From contig JACFMS010000001.1 of the NCBI GenBank assembly GCA_019455285.1, positions 1 through 64,000 on the forward strand: 64,000 bases of DNA. Reading direction: 5' to 3'. Of this stretch, positions 52,992 through 61,535 are shown piece by piece. This stretch comes from Sphingomonadales bacterium (GTDB lineage: Bacteria > Pseudomonadota > Alphaproteobacteria > Sphingomonadales > Govanellaceae). The translations under genes were made by a program, and so were the position numbers. The stretch's first letter is position 1; each line of letters opens with the position of its first letter. Below the pieces are notes generated by a model. The model had not been told where the DNA came from. It was given only the letters and a program-made list of their open reading frames with translations, and ran no database searches.

Positions 52992-54452
52992 TTATGTCGT
53001 TGTTGGCGCAATTTCTTGATAATCGGCCCGGAACGCATCGACGTGACGGGCGCTGGTGACAGCTTGCATGAGTTGAAAAGTGCGTTGCGGATCAACATAA
53101 AATCCGCCCTTGGCGGCGACTTCGCGGGCGATATGCTCCGCCGCATCCGCCAACAGGCGACAAGCGCGCTTGACGTCGGCCAGCAAGACGCCATGGCGCT
53201 TTAAGACCTTGCCCTTGATCATGACGGTATCAACATCGGCGATGGATGCCTGCTGAATGATGGTGCCGGCCGGGTTGCTTCGATCCCAGCCGACCAGGGT
53301 AATGGAATCGGTATTGAGCAGGATGATGTCGGCGTCCTTGCCCGGCGTCAGGCTGCCGATCCTATGATCAAGCCCCAGCACGCGAGCTCCCTCCAACGTG
53401 CCCCAACGCAACGCCTCGTCACAGGTGATGGGAACGCCGTCATAAAGCTCGCCGTCCCGCGGCGCGTTGAGTTCCGCTCTGGCCGTTTGCAAGGCCATCC
53501 GCAGCGGCGTGAACATGTCGGCGCTGTTGTTGGATGTAATATCGGCGCCATAGCCATGGGCGATGCCATGCCGGCGGGCGATTATGGTGCTTGGATATCC
53601 CATGCCCATTTGCAGCTCGGTATCCGGCGTGAACGCCACCGCGACGCCGTGTTCCGCCACCAAGCGCCATTCCTCCGGCGTGGTATAACGCATGTGCGAC
53701 AAGACGATATCATGATCGAGCAAACCGAGAGCGTGCAGCCGGGCAACTTCGAAAGGACGGCCGCCGCCATGATTTAGGCAATTACAATGCCAAAAGAGAC
53801 GCGCGGCCAATTCCCGCGCCAAGGCGAACTGCGCCTTGCCGGCATCGTCATCAATCCACAGCGCCGCCTCCTCGGGCGCCACGCCCATGGTCAGGATGGC
53901 GTCGCGTTGAACAAAGTATTGCGCCGCCAGCGTTCTGGCGAATTGCAGCCTTTCCTGTTGCGTCTTGAACGCGGGATCGCCCAAGGGCGGACGATTGAAG
54001 CCGTAATTCCATATGGCGCGCAGCCCGGCGTCCCGCAGGCCGCGAATGGCCTCATGGGCGTGATCGGGCGTGTTCAGGTTGTGACAGTAATCGGTGATCG
54101 TGGTGACGCCGGCGTTGATGGCTTCCAGCGCCCCCTGGTATTGCGCGGCGTACATGTCCTCCGGGCGGTAGCAGGCGGCCGCCGACATGCGGATGCCGCC
54201 CAGATAGTTCAACAGCGACCAATCGGCGGTAACCGCCCGCATGGCGCCTTGCCAGATGTGTCGATGGGTATCGACAAACCCCGGCATGACGATCATGTGC
54301 GCGGCATCGATGATCTCCGCATCGGCGGCCGACAGGTTGCGGCCAACGGCGCTGATTTTTCCGTCCTCGATCAGCACGTCGGCATCATCAAGATTGCCGA
54401 GGCGCGGATCAACGGACACAACGAATCCACCCTTGATAAGTCGACGACTCAT
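52992..54452 (-). CDS. Amidohydrolase of the deaminase type (AtzA/TrzA/SsnA-like)
   Basis: A 486-residue zinc/iron hydrolase of the cytosine-deaminase/chlorohydrolase group. Beta-domain start RRLIKGGFVVSVDPRLGNLDDADVLIEDGKISAVG; metal motif PGFVDTHRHIWQ; then FWHCNCLNHGG, DIVLSHMRYTTPEEW and GYGADITSNNSADMF. The usual final Asp region has changed (TSNNSADM). C-terminal ADIILLNTD. The ATG at 54452 follows AAGGG; a TTG three bases earlier is possible. It removes an amino group or chloride, or opens a ring, on a heterocyclic substrate. It lies between a TetR regulator and a TonB receptor. Confidence 0.87.
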   Translation of the reverse strand: MSRRLIKGGFVVSVDPRLGNLDDADVLIEDGKISAVGRNLSAADAEIIDAAHMIVMPGFVDTHRHIWQGAMRAVTADWSLLNYLGGIRMSAAACYRPEDMYAAQYQGALEAINAGVTTITDYCHNLNTPDHAHEAIRGLRDAGLRAIWNYGFNRPPLGDPAFKTQQERLQFARTLAAQYFVQRDAILTMGVAPEEAALWIDDDAGKAQFALARELAARLFWHCNCLNHGGGRPFEVARLHALGLLDHDIVLSHMRYTTPEEWRLVAEHGVAVAFTPDTELQMGMGYPSTIIARRHGIAHGYGADITSNNSADMFTPLRMALQTARAELNAPRDGELYDGVPITCDEALRWGTLEGARVLGLDHRIGSLTPGKDADIILLNTDSITLVGWDRSNPAGTIIQQASIADVDTVMIKGKVLKRHGVLLADVKRACRLLADAAEHIAREVAAKGGFYVDPQRTFQLMQAVTSARHVDAFRADYQEIAPTTT

Positions 54453-54496
54453 CAACCCTTACTCCCGATACGTGATACGTGCGTTGTGGCGAGAGA

Positions 54497-55186
54497 CTAC
54501 GCTCTCAGTTTATTCAGTTTTTTTTCGTCGGCGATTTCCGCAATTCGGCGGTGCGCCGTGGCGGTCTTAGCCATCAAGGCGGGGCGGATCTCATCTATGG
54601 CAAAGGGAAACACCGCCATGGCGACGCCGGCCTCCACCCGCAAAAGAAACTCTTCATCGCCGATTTCCCGGCACAGCCACAACGAAAACACCCCGCGATA
54701 AACGATCGCCAGTTGTCGGCTGATGAATTCCAAGGACATGCCGGCAGCATCCGGACGTATCCAGGAACGATCGTCCGCGATCGGCGCCAACCACAGGCGG
54801 CTGGTGCGATCAAAGATCGGCGTTAGCGGCTGGTCCTTGGTGATGGTGGTCATGCTGCTGCACACGGCGCGATACACCACGCCTTCCTTCAGCACCTCCT
54901 CTACCGCGGCGCGCACGAACACAAAGAGCCGCTCCACGAACGAGCTGGTTTCCACGCTGTGCAGGCAGTCCAGGGTTTCCTGCAGCACCCGATCGAAGAG
55001 GGCCTGGCAGACGCCGTCTTTCGAACCGTAATAGTTGTAAACGGTGACGAAGCTGACATTGGCGGCGTCCGCCAGCTCCTTCATGGAAAAGCTGAGATCC
55101 GCGTCGCGGCGGATCAGGCGGCGGGCGGCGTCCAGGATGGTTTCCTGCACCAAACGTTTTTTTCGTGACCGAAGGCTCATGCCCAT
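54497..55186 (-). CDS. TetR-family regulator of the amidohydrolase-receptor unit
   Basis: A regulator of about 229 residues (MGMSLRSRKKRLVQETILDAARRLIRRDADLSFSMKELADAANVSFVTVYNYYGSKDGVCQALFDRVL). The HTH is clear; the ligand domain is typical, with MSLEFISRQLAIVYRGVFSLWLCREIGDEEFLL. ATG codons at 55186 and 55180 both fit; GGCGGGGA lies just upstream of the first. It is the first gene of the leftward unit, so it probably represses its own operon. Confidence 0.88.
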   Translation of the reverse strand: MGMSLRSRKKRLVQETILDAARRLIRRDADLSFSMKELADAANVSFVTVYNYYGSKDGVCQALFDRVLQETLDCLHSVETSSFVERLFVFVRAAVEEVLKEGVVYRAVCSSMTTITKDQPLTPIFDRTSRLWLAPIADDRSWIRPDAAGMSLEFISRQLAIVYRGVFSLWLCREIGDEEFLLRVEAGVAMAVFPFAIDEIRPALMAKTATAHRRIAEIADEKKLNKLRA

Positions 55187-55676
55187 TCCCCGCCATAACC
55201 TCACGAAAATACTTTAATCATATTCAAATATTTTCTGCAATAAATTTTTTTAATTAATTAAAATTAACTATAAGCATTTGAAATAAAAGGTAAAAAATAG
55301 ATGACAATGCTGGACTGGCCTCGTCGGCTCGCCACATTCCCAGATCCAGACACAAGCATCCGGCCGAGACTCAAAGAAAAAACACCGTCCCAGAACGGGG
55401 CGTTATGAGGGAGATGGCTGTCGGTAAGAGGGTGAAAATAAATGGTGCCCAGGGCCGGAATCGAACCAGCGACACGCGGATTTTCAGGTTTATTTTCCGG
55501 CCTTGCAGCCCATGGCGGAAGGTTCCTAATATATTGATTTAGTTCTATATATCAGGAAAATCAAATCTAACCTCGGCCGGAACGTTCCGCGAACTTCTGT
55601 GTAATCCGGTGCCGTCTTACACAGGAATTACACAAGATAAATTCCGGCTTGGTTCGCATCCTGTTCACGTTTGTTT
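55187..55676. other. AT-rich gap with an integration scar
   Basis: 55200-55310 is very AT-rich (AATTTTTTTAATTAATTAAA region), the promoter side of the TetR gene. 55443-55488 is the tRNA-Phe 3' half. 55575-55640 holds the inverted repeat TGTGTAAT ... ATTACACA, about 21 bases apart, possibly an arm-type site for an integrase. No protein-coding frame is seen. Confidence 0.6.
55443..55488 (-). other. 3' half of a tRNA-Phe gene, attachment-site scar
   Basis: On the minus strand, from the anticodon loop (CTGAAAATCCGCGTGTCG, containing anticodon GAA) through the T-arm (CTGGTTCGATTCCGGC) to the acceptor end CCTGGGCACCA, the sequence follows bacterial tRNA-Phe. The 5' half is missing: bases before the anticodon loop do not pair with the TCCGCG side. 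One C-to-T change in the T-arm gives a tolerable G-U pair. A block running from anticodon loop to CCA is the classic identity segment used by tyrosine integrases, so this is an att site and not a working tRNA. Its orientation predicts that the element lies to the right (higher coordinates), with the complete tRNA gene at the far end. Confidence 0.75.
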
Positions 55677-56333
55677 TTATTCAGGCCAGGGCAGGTCAAA
55701 ACTATCCCACACACCTATTCCAAAGAGCCGCATGGCGTCTTGGCACCACACCATATCCGCCTCTTGCGCCTGCCGCACCAGGCGATGATAAGTGGCCCAG
55801 CGCATGCCCTTAGGCTTGGAGGCATACGCGGCGGGTATGGTTATATCATCCCTCAAGCCCAGCTGTTGCCGCGCCTTGCGGGATTGGCGCATGGCCCGGT
55901 CCGCCCTTGTTTCGTTCTGGCAGGGGTAGGCTGCGCGGTGGCAATGACGGCACAGGAAACGCTTGCCGCCCCACAGCACGCCCACCCGGCGGCCACAGTG
56001 GGGGCATAAAAACCAGGGACGCTTACCGCCAAAGCGGCAGGCCTGCCAGTCCAGTGTAATGTATTCGTTGATATCTGTCTTCCGGCCGTCATAGCGGCTT
56101 GTATGGGTATAGATCAGCTTCAAGTGCAGTGGTGGCTGGCCGTTGCCCACCTCAACCTGGATATTGCCGCTGGGGTGGCCATTGCGGGACCATTGCATAG
56201 TTGACCAATGCAGGGGCTTTAAGAAGCCATTTTTATGAAGGTAGCGCACATCCAGGCGCAACAGATCAACACCCGCCACCGGCTTGGTGCCGGTACTAAC
56301 GCCATATTGTCTGCCGCTGCCGTGACCGCCCAT
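55677..56333 (-). CDS. Zinc-ribbon protein of unknown function, mobile-element type
   Basis: A 218-residue protein (MGGHGSGRQYGVSTGTKPVAGVDLLRLDVRYLHKNGFL). The middle has a two-CxxC zinc ribbon, CPHCGRRVGVLWGGKRFLCRHC, followed by a basic helix ADRAMRQSRKARQQLGL. I do not recognise a named family; proteins that begin MGGHGSGR are common cargo of prophages and integrative elements. It is the first gene next to the tRNA scar and ends only about 190 bases from it, where an integrase or excisionase gene would be expected. It does not look like either. Confidence 0.75.
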   Translation of the reverse strand: MGGHGSGRQYGVSTGTKPVAGVDLLRLDVRYLHKNGFLKPLHWSTMQWSRNGHPSGNIQVEVGNGQPPLHLKLIYTHTSRYDGRKTDINEYITLDWQACRFGGKRPWFLCPHCGRRVGVLWGGKRFLCRHCHRAAYPCQNETRADRAMRQSRKARQQLGLRDDITIPAAYASKPKGMRWATYHRLVRQAQEADMVWCQDAMRLFGIGVWDSFDLPWPE

Positions 56334-56383
56334 TTTCCGCCCCTCAGGCTTTTTTAGTCGAAATCATTTGGCTAACTTGGGGT

Positions 56384-58060
56384 TTATCCATCCGCCAAAT
56401 AGTCGGGTAACTTTGCTTTCCACTCGCTCATCAAAATCAGGGTACCCTGCACAACGTCGCCATCATCCTTGAACAGCTTTTCCGCCCGCGCCGTCCGCTC
56501 CGCATCCAGGCCTTTACCCAATTCCTCTATGATCAGGCTAGCCAGGCGGCCCAGTTTTTCATCATCAAAGCCCCGGCGTTTCAGGGCTTTCAGCAGGTTG
56601 CCCACAATCTCCATGCCGACAAAGGGATTAAGGACAATATCGGAAATCATGCGCACCGCGTGGGCGGCGTCAAACGCCAAGGTTTCCGAATTGGCGGCCA
56701 CCACCTCGCCTACAAACAGCTCATCGCCATCATCGGCCAGTTTGATCCGTTGAAGCTGGCTTTCAGCGGCCTGGGCGTTATCGGGTATGCGGGCGGCAAT
56801 GTCCTTAGGCTCAAAGCCGCGCCAATCAATGGCGGATACGATGTCCGTCTCATAATCCAGCTCGCGCAAATCTCCATCATCGGCCCGCATGACCTTGGGC
56901 AGATAGATTTCCGTCTTTTCAAATTCCGGCCGCCGCTTGATCTTGCGGGCAACTTTTTTGGCGCTGGATGAATCGTCTTGGGAAATCTGCAACACCAAGT
57001 CCCCCAAGCCATCCTGTTCCAGCCCGTTCTTGATGGCGTCCACCACATCAGCGGTGGCGGCATGGTGGGTAATCACATGACACTCATCAAGGGCGGCAAT
57101 GCCTGTTTTCAGGGCGTGGGGCTGGCGCAAAATGCGGCCCACCAACTGGGTCATGGCCTTCAGGTTGGAACTTGCGGCCAGCGCGCACAGAACATAAGCA
57201 AAGGGGCAGTCCCAGCCTTCCTGCAAGGCTTGTTTGGTGATGATCACCCGCACCCGATTCAAGGGCGACAGCAGGTCTTGATTTTCGGGTTGATTGAGGT
57301 CGTTTTGTTCGGCGGTCTTGATGGCGATTTCCGCTTCATCAAAGCCTGCCGTCAACAGCCAGTCCTTCACGTCTTCGGCGTGAATATATTTGTTGTCGCG
57401 TTGGTCCTTGCCGGTGCGTTCCACCTGGACCAGCATCATGGGGCGAATGTAGCGCCCGGCATTGGCGTTTAGCTTGCAGGCTTGGCCGTCCAGCTCGTTC
57501 AATTTGCCCAGAGCGGCGTTCAACGTCGCCTTCCAGTCGGTGCCTTGCCGGGGGTCCAGGTTTAGCGGCATTTTGATCATGCCCTCCCGGTCCAGCTCCC
57601 GCCCCGTCACGTCCACCAGCACGTTGGCGTATCGCCCTTCCCGTGGGCTTTTGCCGCCCCGTGGCTGTACGTCTTGCGGTGTGGCGGAATTCCAGCACGA
57701 AACACGGGTTAAAGCCATAAAGGGTCTTAAAGGCCAGATCGGAAATGGCGCGATGGCCTTCATCCATCACCACCATCGGCCGGATCATGCGCAAGGCGTT
57801 GCCCAGCGAATCCTTCACCATGGGGAACAGCCCGGCATAAGCGGCCAGATTGGGCGTGCGGTCCAAAGCGGCCTGGTGCGCCTGTTGTTCGCCTTCCGGT
57901 GGGAAGAAGCCGTGTACGTCGCCCCGGTCCTGAAACATCTTCAGCGAGTCTTGGGTTTCCCGGTTGGCGGATTGCAGCATCAGCAGCATGACGCACAAGT
58001 TGGATTCCACCAAGTTGAATTCCACGTCGCGGGCGTCCAGCCGGTCGGTTTTTTTCCATG
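56384..58060 (-). pseudogene. Type III restriction enzyme Res subunit, truncated and frameshifted
   Basis: Reading leftward from about 58060: NLVESNLCVMLLMLQSAN, then IRPMVVMDEGHRAISDLAFKTLYGFNPCFVLEF (DEGH helicase box), then a one-base deletion near 57688 that breaks the expected FSATPQDV. The rest continues in the next frame: NSATPQDVQPRGGKS..., VIITKQALQEGWDCPFAYVLCAL (motif V) and QLVGRILRQPHA (motif VI). The Walker A part and everything N-terminal of it are missing, replaced at about 58060 by a transposase remnant on the other strand. The nuclease end was not recognised. No Mod subunit is present, so the system is dead here. Confidence 0.85.
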
Positions 58061-58069
58061 ATCCGCACC

Positions 58070-58388
58070 CGGCCCGCTGTGGGCTTCCTGCACATCCAAT
58101 GCCAAGGCGGTCCGGACCATCACCCGCCATGTCTGGCAGGACGCTCGCGATCGCACCGACGCGCATCGCCTGACGCCGTGGGGCAAGGCAATCTACAAGC
58201 GGCGAAAGGAAACCGTCGACCGTTCCTTCGCCGATGCCAAGCAACTTCATGGCCACAGATACGCCCGTTTCCGAGGGTTGACCCGCGTCGCATGCCAATG
58301 CCTGCTGGCCGCCGCCGTGACCGCCGCTATCGGCCAACTTCTTGATGCCTTCACCCCGCGCGAATGTTCAAACTACTTTAGACTTTGA
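58070..58388 (+). mobile_element. IS1182-type transposase remnant, C-terminal end
   Basis: The + strand frame reads AVRTITRHVWQDARDRTDAHRLTPWGKAIYKRRKETVDRSFADAKQLHGHRYARFRGL (in pieces), the typical IS1182-family C-terminal end with the catalytic Glu in KRRKETVDRSFADAK. The tail after LLAAAVTAA reads IGQLLDAFTPRECSNYFRL and then stops. That tail resembles the end of IS630 transposases (compare IGCLLDAFSPQECANYFRN in the neighbour on the other strand), so the remnant may be a chimera. The start is not preserved; it cuts off the restriction gene. Confidence 0.75.
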
Positions 58389-58393
58389 TGACA

Positions 58394-58858
58394 TTATACT
58401 GACGCGTATCCGGCGTTTCTGAAATAGTTAGCGCATTCTTGTGGGGAGAATGCGTCGAGCAAGCAGCCAATGCGTCGCCAAGTTGCCTCCTGTGTTCGCT
58501 CAGCGGCTTTACGCAGCAGGTGCTTGAGCTTGGCGAAGACCTGTTCTATGGGGTTGAGGTCGGGACTGTATGGCGGCAGGAACAGCAGGCGGGCGCCTGT
58601 GGCGCGGATTGCGGCCCCGACGGCGGGCTTTTTGTGGCTGGAGAGGTTGTCCATGATGACGATGTCGCCTGGCCCGAGCGTTGGGCACAGCTGCTCTTCG
58701 ACCCATGCGGTGAAGCTGGCGGCGTTGATCGGCTGATCGAAGACGAAGGGCGCGTCGATGCGGTCGCAGCGCAAGGCGGCGATGAAGGTCATCGTCTTCC
58801 AGTGGCCATAGGGCGCCTTGGCATGGAGCCGCTGGCCTTTGGGTGCCCATCGCCGCAA
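58394..58858 (-). mobile_element. IS630-family transposase, C-terminal fragment
   Basis: A 154-residue frame corresponding to the second half of an IS630-type DDE transposase: RRWAPKGQRLHAKAPYGHWKTMTFIAAL, then DIVIMDNLSSHKKPAV (second Asp) and LPPYSPDLNPIEQVFAKLKHLL (Glu). The N-terminal HTH half and the first Asp are missing beyond 58860, where the sequence becomes AT-rich. It is tail to tail with the IS1182-type remnant, six bases apart. Not functional. Confidence 0.88.
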
Positions 58859-59095
58859 ACATGTTGGCGTACTGCGATACGTCGCCGCCGATATTAGACT
58901 TTCTTTTCACGCTTCTTCTTTCACCTTTTTGGAGCTAAAAATAACGTGTCTATATTTCAATAATAACGCAAGTATTGAATATAAGAAGGCCGCTGTTTGG
59001 CCGTCGGCGGATTTTTCCCCGTAGCGGCCCTAAGCCGGTATTTTTGCGTCAGAAACTTCGTTGTTGTTTTTTTCAAGGGCAACAAACAGAACAAT

Positions 59096-60313
59096 TCAAT
59101 TATTCAACGTCTCCACCGATTGCCGGACCTGATGAGGAAAAGTCGAAATAACGGCAGCAGCGATAAACAGAATGGTGGATGTCAATAGGAACGACGGCCA
59201 GGGCGAACCGCTTAAGTCTATCAAAGCGCCCGATATTATCGGCCCAGTAAAGCCAACCGTATTTCCAACCATCATCACCAGCCCTACGGCGGTGGCAATA
59301 TGCGAGACGCCGATTCTTTCCAATCCTATCAACGTTGTCAGCATAATGGGCAGAATCATGCCGCTGGCAAATCCAGCGATCAACAAAAGTAGTGTAAGGG
59401 AAATTCCCGTTAGCAGAAGAAATAAGGGGATGCATAGTCCCATGACAATGGCGGGTATTATTAAAAATGGTTTTCTTTTCCCGATTTTATCAGAGGCCAC
59501 TCCGCCAAGCGGGCTGCCCAACACACTTGCCCACATGATTAATGATGCCAGTTCACCCGAACGCGCTATGCCCCTTTCTTCCAAAACGATCGGCAATAAA
59601 CTCATAAGCGATCCCATGGCGAAGAAAAAGCAGCAACTGAATACTGCGATACGCCACAAATCCTTGATTGGGAACACTGCTTTAATATTCTCTGCTATCA
59701 TTCGCAGCTTGCCTTGTTCATCGGATGCAAGTTTCTTTTCCTGGAACACCAGTAACCAAAACACTCCCATCATAAGGCAGTTGAAAGCAACGAATTCCAT
59801 CACCCCCCGCCAACCTCCAAAATTTGGAGCAAGGACACTCGCGCCGGTTGCAATCCCCAGCCCGACCCCGATCGGCACGGCTGTAAGAACGATCCCGTAC
59901 GCCCTTCCAAGTTCACTTTGAGGAAACCGGACGCTTAGTACCTTTGCAACATTGGGGGGGATAAGGGCGAGGGCCAATCCGACAATGAAGGTCAACGCCG
60001 TTAGCTCCGTCACGCTGTCTGCAAAGGTTCGCATCCCGCCAAAAACCGCAACGGTAAGCAAAGCCCCGCCGATAGCCCGACGTGAGCCAATGATGTCGCT
60101 GAGCACCCCGCCGATTAGGGCAAATCCCGCCGCCGCCAGCGACACTACTCCATAGATCATTCCCATTTGGACTTTGCTTAACGGAATGTCCTGACTGATT
60201 TGTGAAAACAGCGGCGGCAGACAAGAATAGGACATCTCGATAAACAGGATACACAGGAACAGAAGAGCTACAACGGCCCAGCGAAATAGATTCTGATGAT
60301 TGGCCACAGACAT
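59096..60313 (-). CDS. Major facilitator superfamily transporter
   Basis: A 405-residue inner-membrane carrier with about 12 hydrophobic segments. Start at 60313 (MSVANHQNLFRWAVVALLFLCILFIEMSY) gives the first membrane helix near the N-terminus; 60379 would add 22 residues overlapping the previous gene. The loop 2-3 motif G-x-L-S-D-I-I-G-S-R-R (GGVLSDIIGSRR) and its second copy GGVASDKIGKRK are present. No substrate can be assigned. It is the last gene of a leftward unit (M24 - MDR - M24 - MFS) and probably imports the compound those enzymes process. Base composition is visibly more AT-rich than in the first 55 kb. Confidence 0.92.
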   Translation of the reverse strand: MSVANHQNLFRWAVVALLFLCILFIEMSYSCLPPLFSQISQDIPLSKVQMGMIYGVVSLAAAGFALIGGVLSDIIGSRRAIGGALLTVAVFGGMRTFADSVTELTALTFIVGLALALIPPNVAKVLSVRFPQSELGRAYGIVLTAVPIGVGLGIATGASVLAPNFGGWRGVMEFVAFNCLMMGVFWLLVFQEKKLASDEQGKLRMIAENIKAVFPIKDLWRIAVFSCCFFFAMGSLMSLLPIVLEERGIARSGELASLIMWASVLGSPLGGVASDKIGKRKPFLIIPAIVMGLCIPLFLLLTGISLTLLLLIAGFASGMILPIMLTTLIGLERIGVSHIATAVGLVMMVGNTVGFTGPIISGALIDLSGSPWPSFLLTSTILFIAAAVISTFPHQVRQSVETLNN

Positions 60314-60326
60314 TACGAGCGGCTTT

Positions 60327-61520
60327 TTACGCACCGGCGACGAAGATTTCGTCGCGCGGCAGGGCAGACAGATCATCAAAACCCGTGTCGGTGATGACGA
60401 TGGGATCCGCTACGATACAAAAACACTCCCCTATCGTGGCAAAACCGAATAGGCTTAAGGTCATGTTTTTTTCCAGAACATGGTTATCACCGACCCGTAT
60501 GATCAGATCTTCGTGCCATAGATTGCGGTAACCAATGCCGATGCTGTAACCGGCATGAAAGGCTTCGTGGTCCTTTATATCGCGGGCAGCCAGTACTTCT
60601 TGGATGATAGCTGACGTCGCCATCCCGGGCTTGATCAAGAACCGGGTCACGTTAACCGCTTCGCGGGCTCGGGCATAGGCTTCCCGCACGTCATTGCCCG
60701 GCTCAGATCCGCAAAACACCGTGGTTCCGCCGACCACATGATAGCGATTGAAGCATGCGCCGGCCTCGATAAAAAGCGGCTCTCCGGACTCCAGCATCCG
60801 ACGCGTAGGCGGAAGCATATGCGACTTCGACATGATTGCCGGAATCATCATCAGGGGTTGGGCAATATCTTCTCCCCCCGCGCGATGATAAGCGTGCAAA
60901 GCTTCGGCATTGACGTCGCATTCGCGTACGCCCGGCTGAATGGCGGAAAAAGCTGCGCTCATGAAGACGTCATACAAAATTCCAGCCTGGCGCATGCATG
61001 CGACCTCCGCCGTCGACTTATGGATACGAAGCTCCATCACCACATCGCTGGCATCGACCAGATGACCGCCTCCCCGCGCCACATGCTGACGGATAAGATC
61101 ATAGTCATAGGCATTCAGCGTTTGGCTTCGCATTTCGATGCCAATTTTCTTGCCCGACAACAGACCTAAATCGCTGAGAATTTCCACCGTCTTCTTGGCA
61201 TTATCGGCATCGAACGGCGTGTCATAGGTCCGAATATCGTTAAGGAAAGGCGAACGGCTCACCCACTGCGCCATGGTATTGCGCACGAAGGCCGTGGGTT
61301 CACCATCAAGCGGCGCAATGATCGTCTGATAGGGGATCGCCGCCCCAGCGGCCAGATCATAGCCGTAAAGGTAGAAGAAACTATGATTGGAATAGAGCAG
61401 CATAACATCCAGCTGTCGGCGCGCCATTTCGGCCTTGAAGCGCCGAATACGGCTTTCATATTCTTCCTTGGTGAAGGGCAATAATGATTCAAATTCAGGA
61501 TTCTGCATCGCGCTTCCCAT
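60327..61520 (-). CDS. M24-fold (creatinase/ectoine-hydrolase-like) enzyme with degenerate metal site
   Basis: A 397-residue pita-bread-fold protein: N-terminal creatinase domain (MLLYSNHSFFYLYGYDLAAGAAIPYQTIIAPLDGEPTAFVR), then the M24 domain. Positions that hold metal in aminopeptidase P (D, D, H, E, E) are mostly changed: LFIEAGACFNRYHVVGGTTVF lacks both Asp residues, and the second Glu region reads ADPIVIT. HAGYSIGIGYRNLW with LPRDEIFVAG at the end resembles ectoine hydrolase DoeA and its relatives, which act without the usual dimetal centre. It probably hydrolyses a small amide or cyclic amidine. Start at 61520 is ambiguous; 61508 (MQNPEFES) is possible. Confidence 0.85.
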   Translation of the reverse strand: MGSAMQNPEFESLLPFTKEEYESRIRRFKAEMARRQLDVMLLYSNHSFFYLYGYDLAAGAAIPYQTIIAPLDGEPTAFVRNTMAQWVSRSPFLNDIRTYDTPFDADNAKKTVEILSDLGLLSGKKIGIEMRSQTLNAYDYDLIRQHVARGGGHLVDASDVVMELRIHKSTAEVACMRQAGILYDVFMSAAFSAIQPGVRECDVNAEALHAYHRAGGEDIAQPLMMIPAIMSKSHMLPPTRRMLESGEPLFIEAGACFNRYHVVGGTTVFCGSEPGNDVREAYARAREAVNVTRFLIKPGMATSAIIQEVLAARDIKDHEAFHAGYSIGIGYRNLWHEDLIIRVGDNHVLEKNMTLSLFGFATIGECFCIVADPIVITDTGFDDLSALPRDEIFVAGA

Positions 61521-61535
61521 CGTTACACTCGTTTT

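Noticed and set aside
55443-55488. A working tRNA-Phe gene
   Set aside because: Only the 3' half is present; no D-arm, 5' acceptor strand or matching anticodon stem can be found in the adjacent 40 bases.
56384-58060. A functional phage-defence island
   Set aside because: The only restriction gene is truncated and frameshifted, and no partner methyltransferase or other defence gene is seen.
58988-59029. GGCCGCT ... AGCGGCC inverted repeat as a terminator or IS end
   Set aside because: Arms are seven bases with a loop of about 28 bases, and no T-run in the right place; it matches neither transposase remnant clearly.
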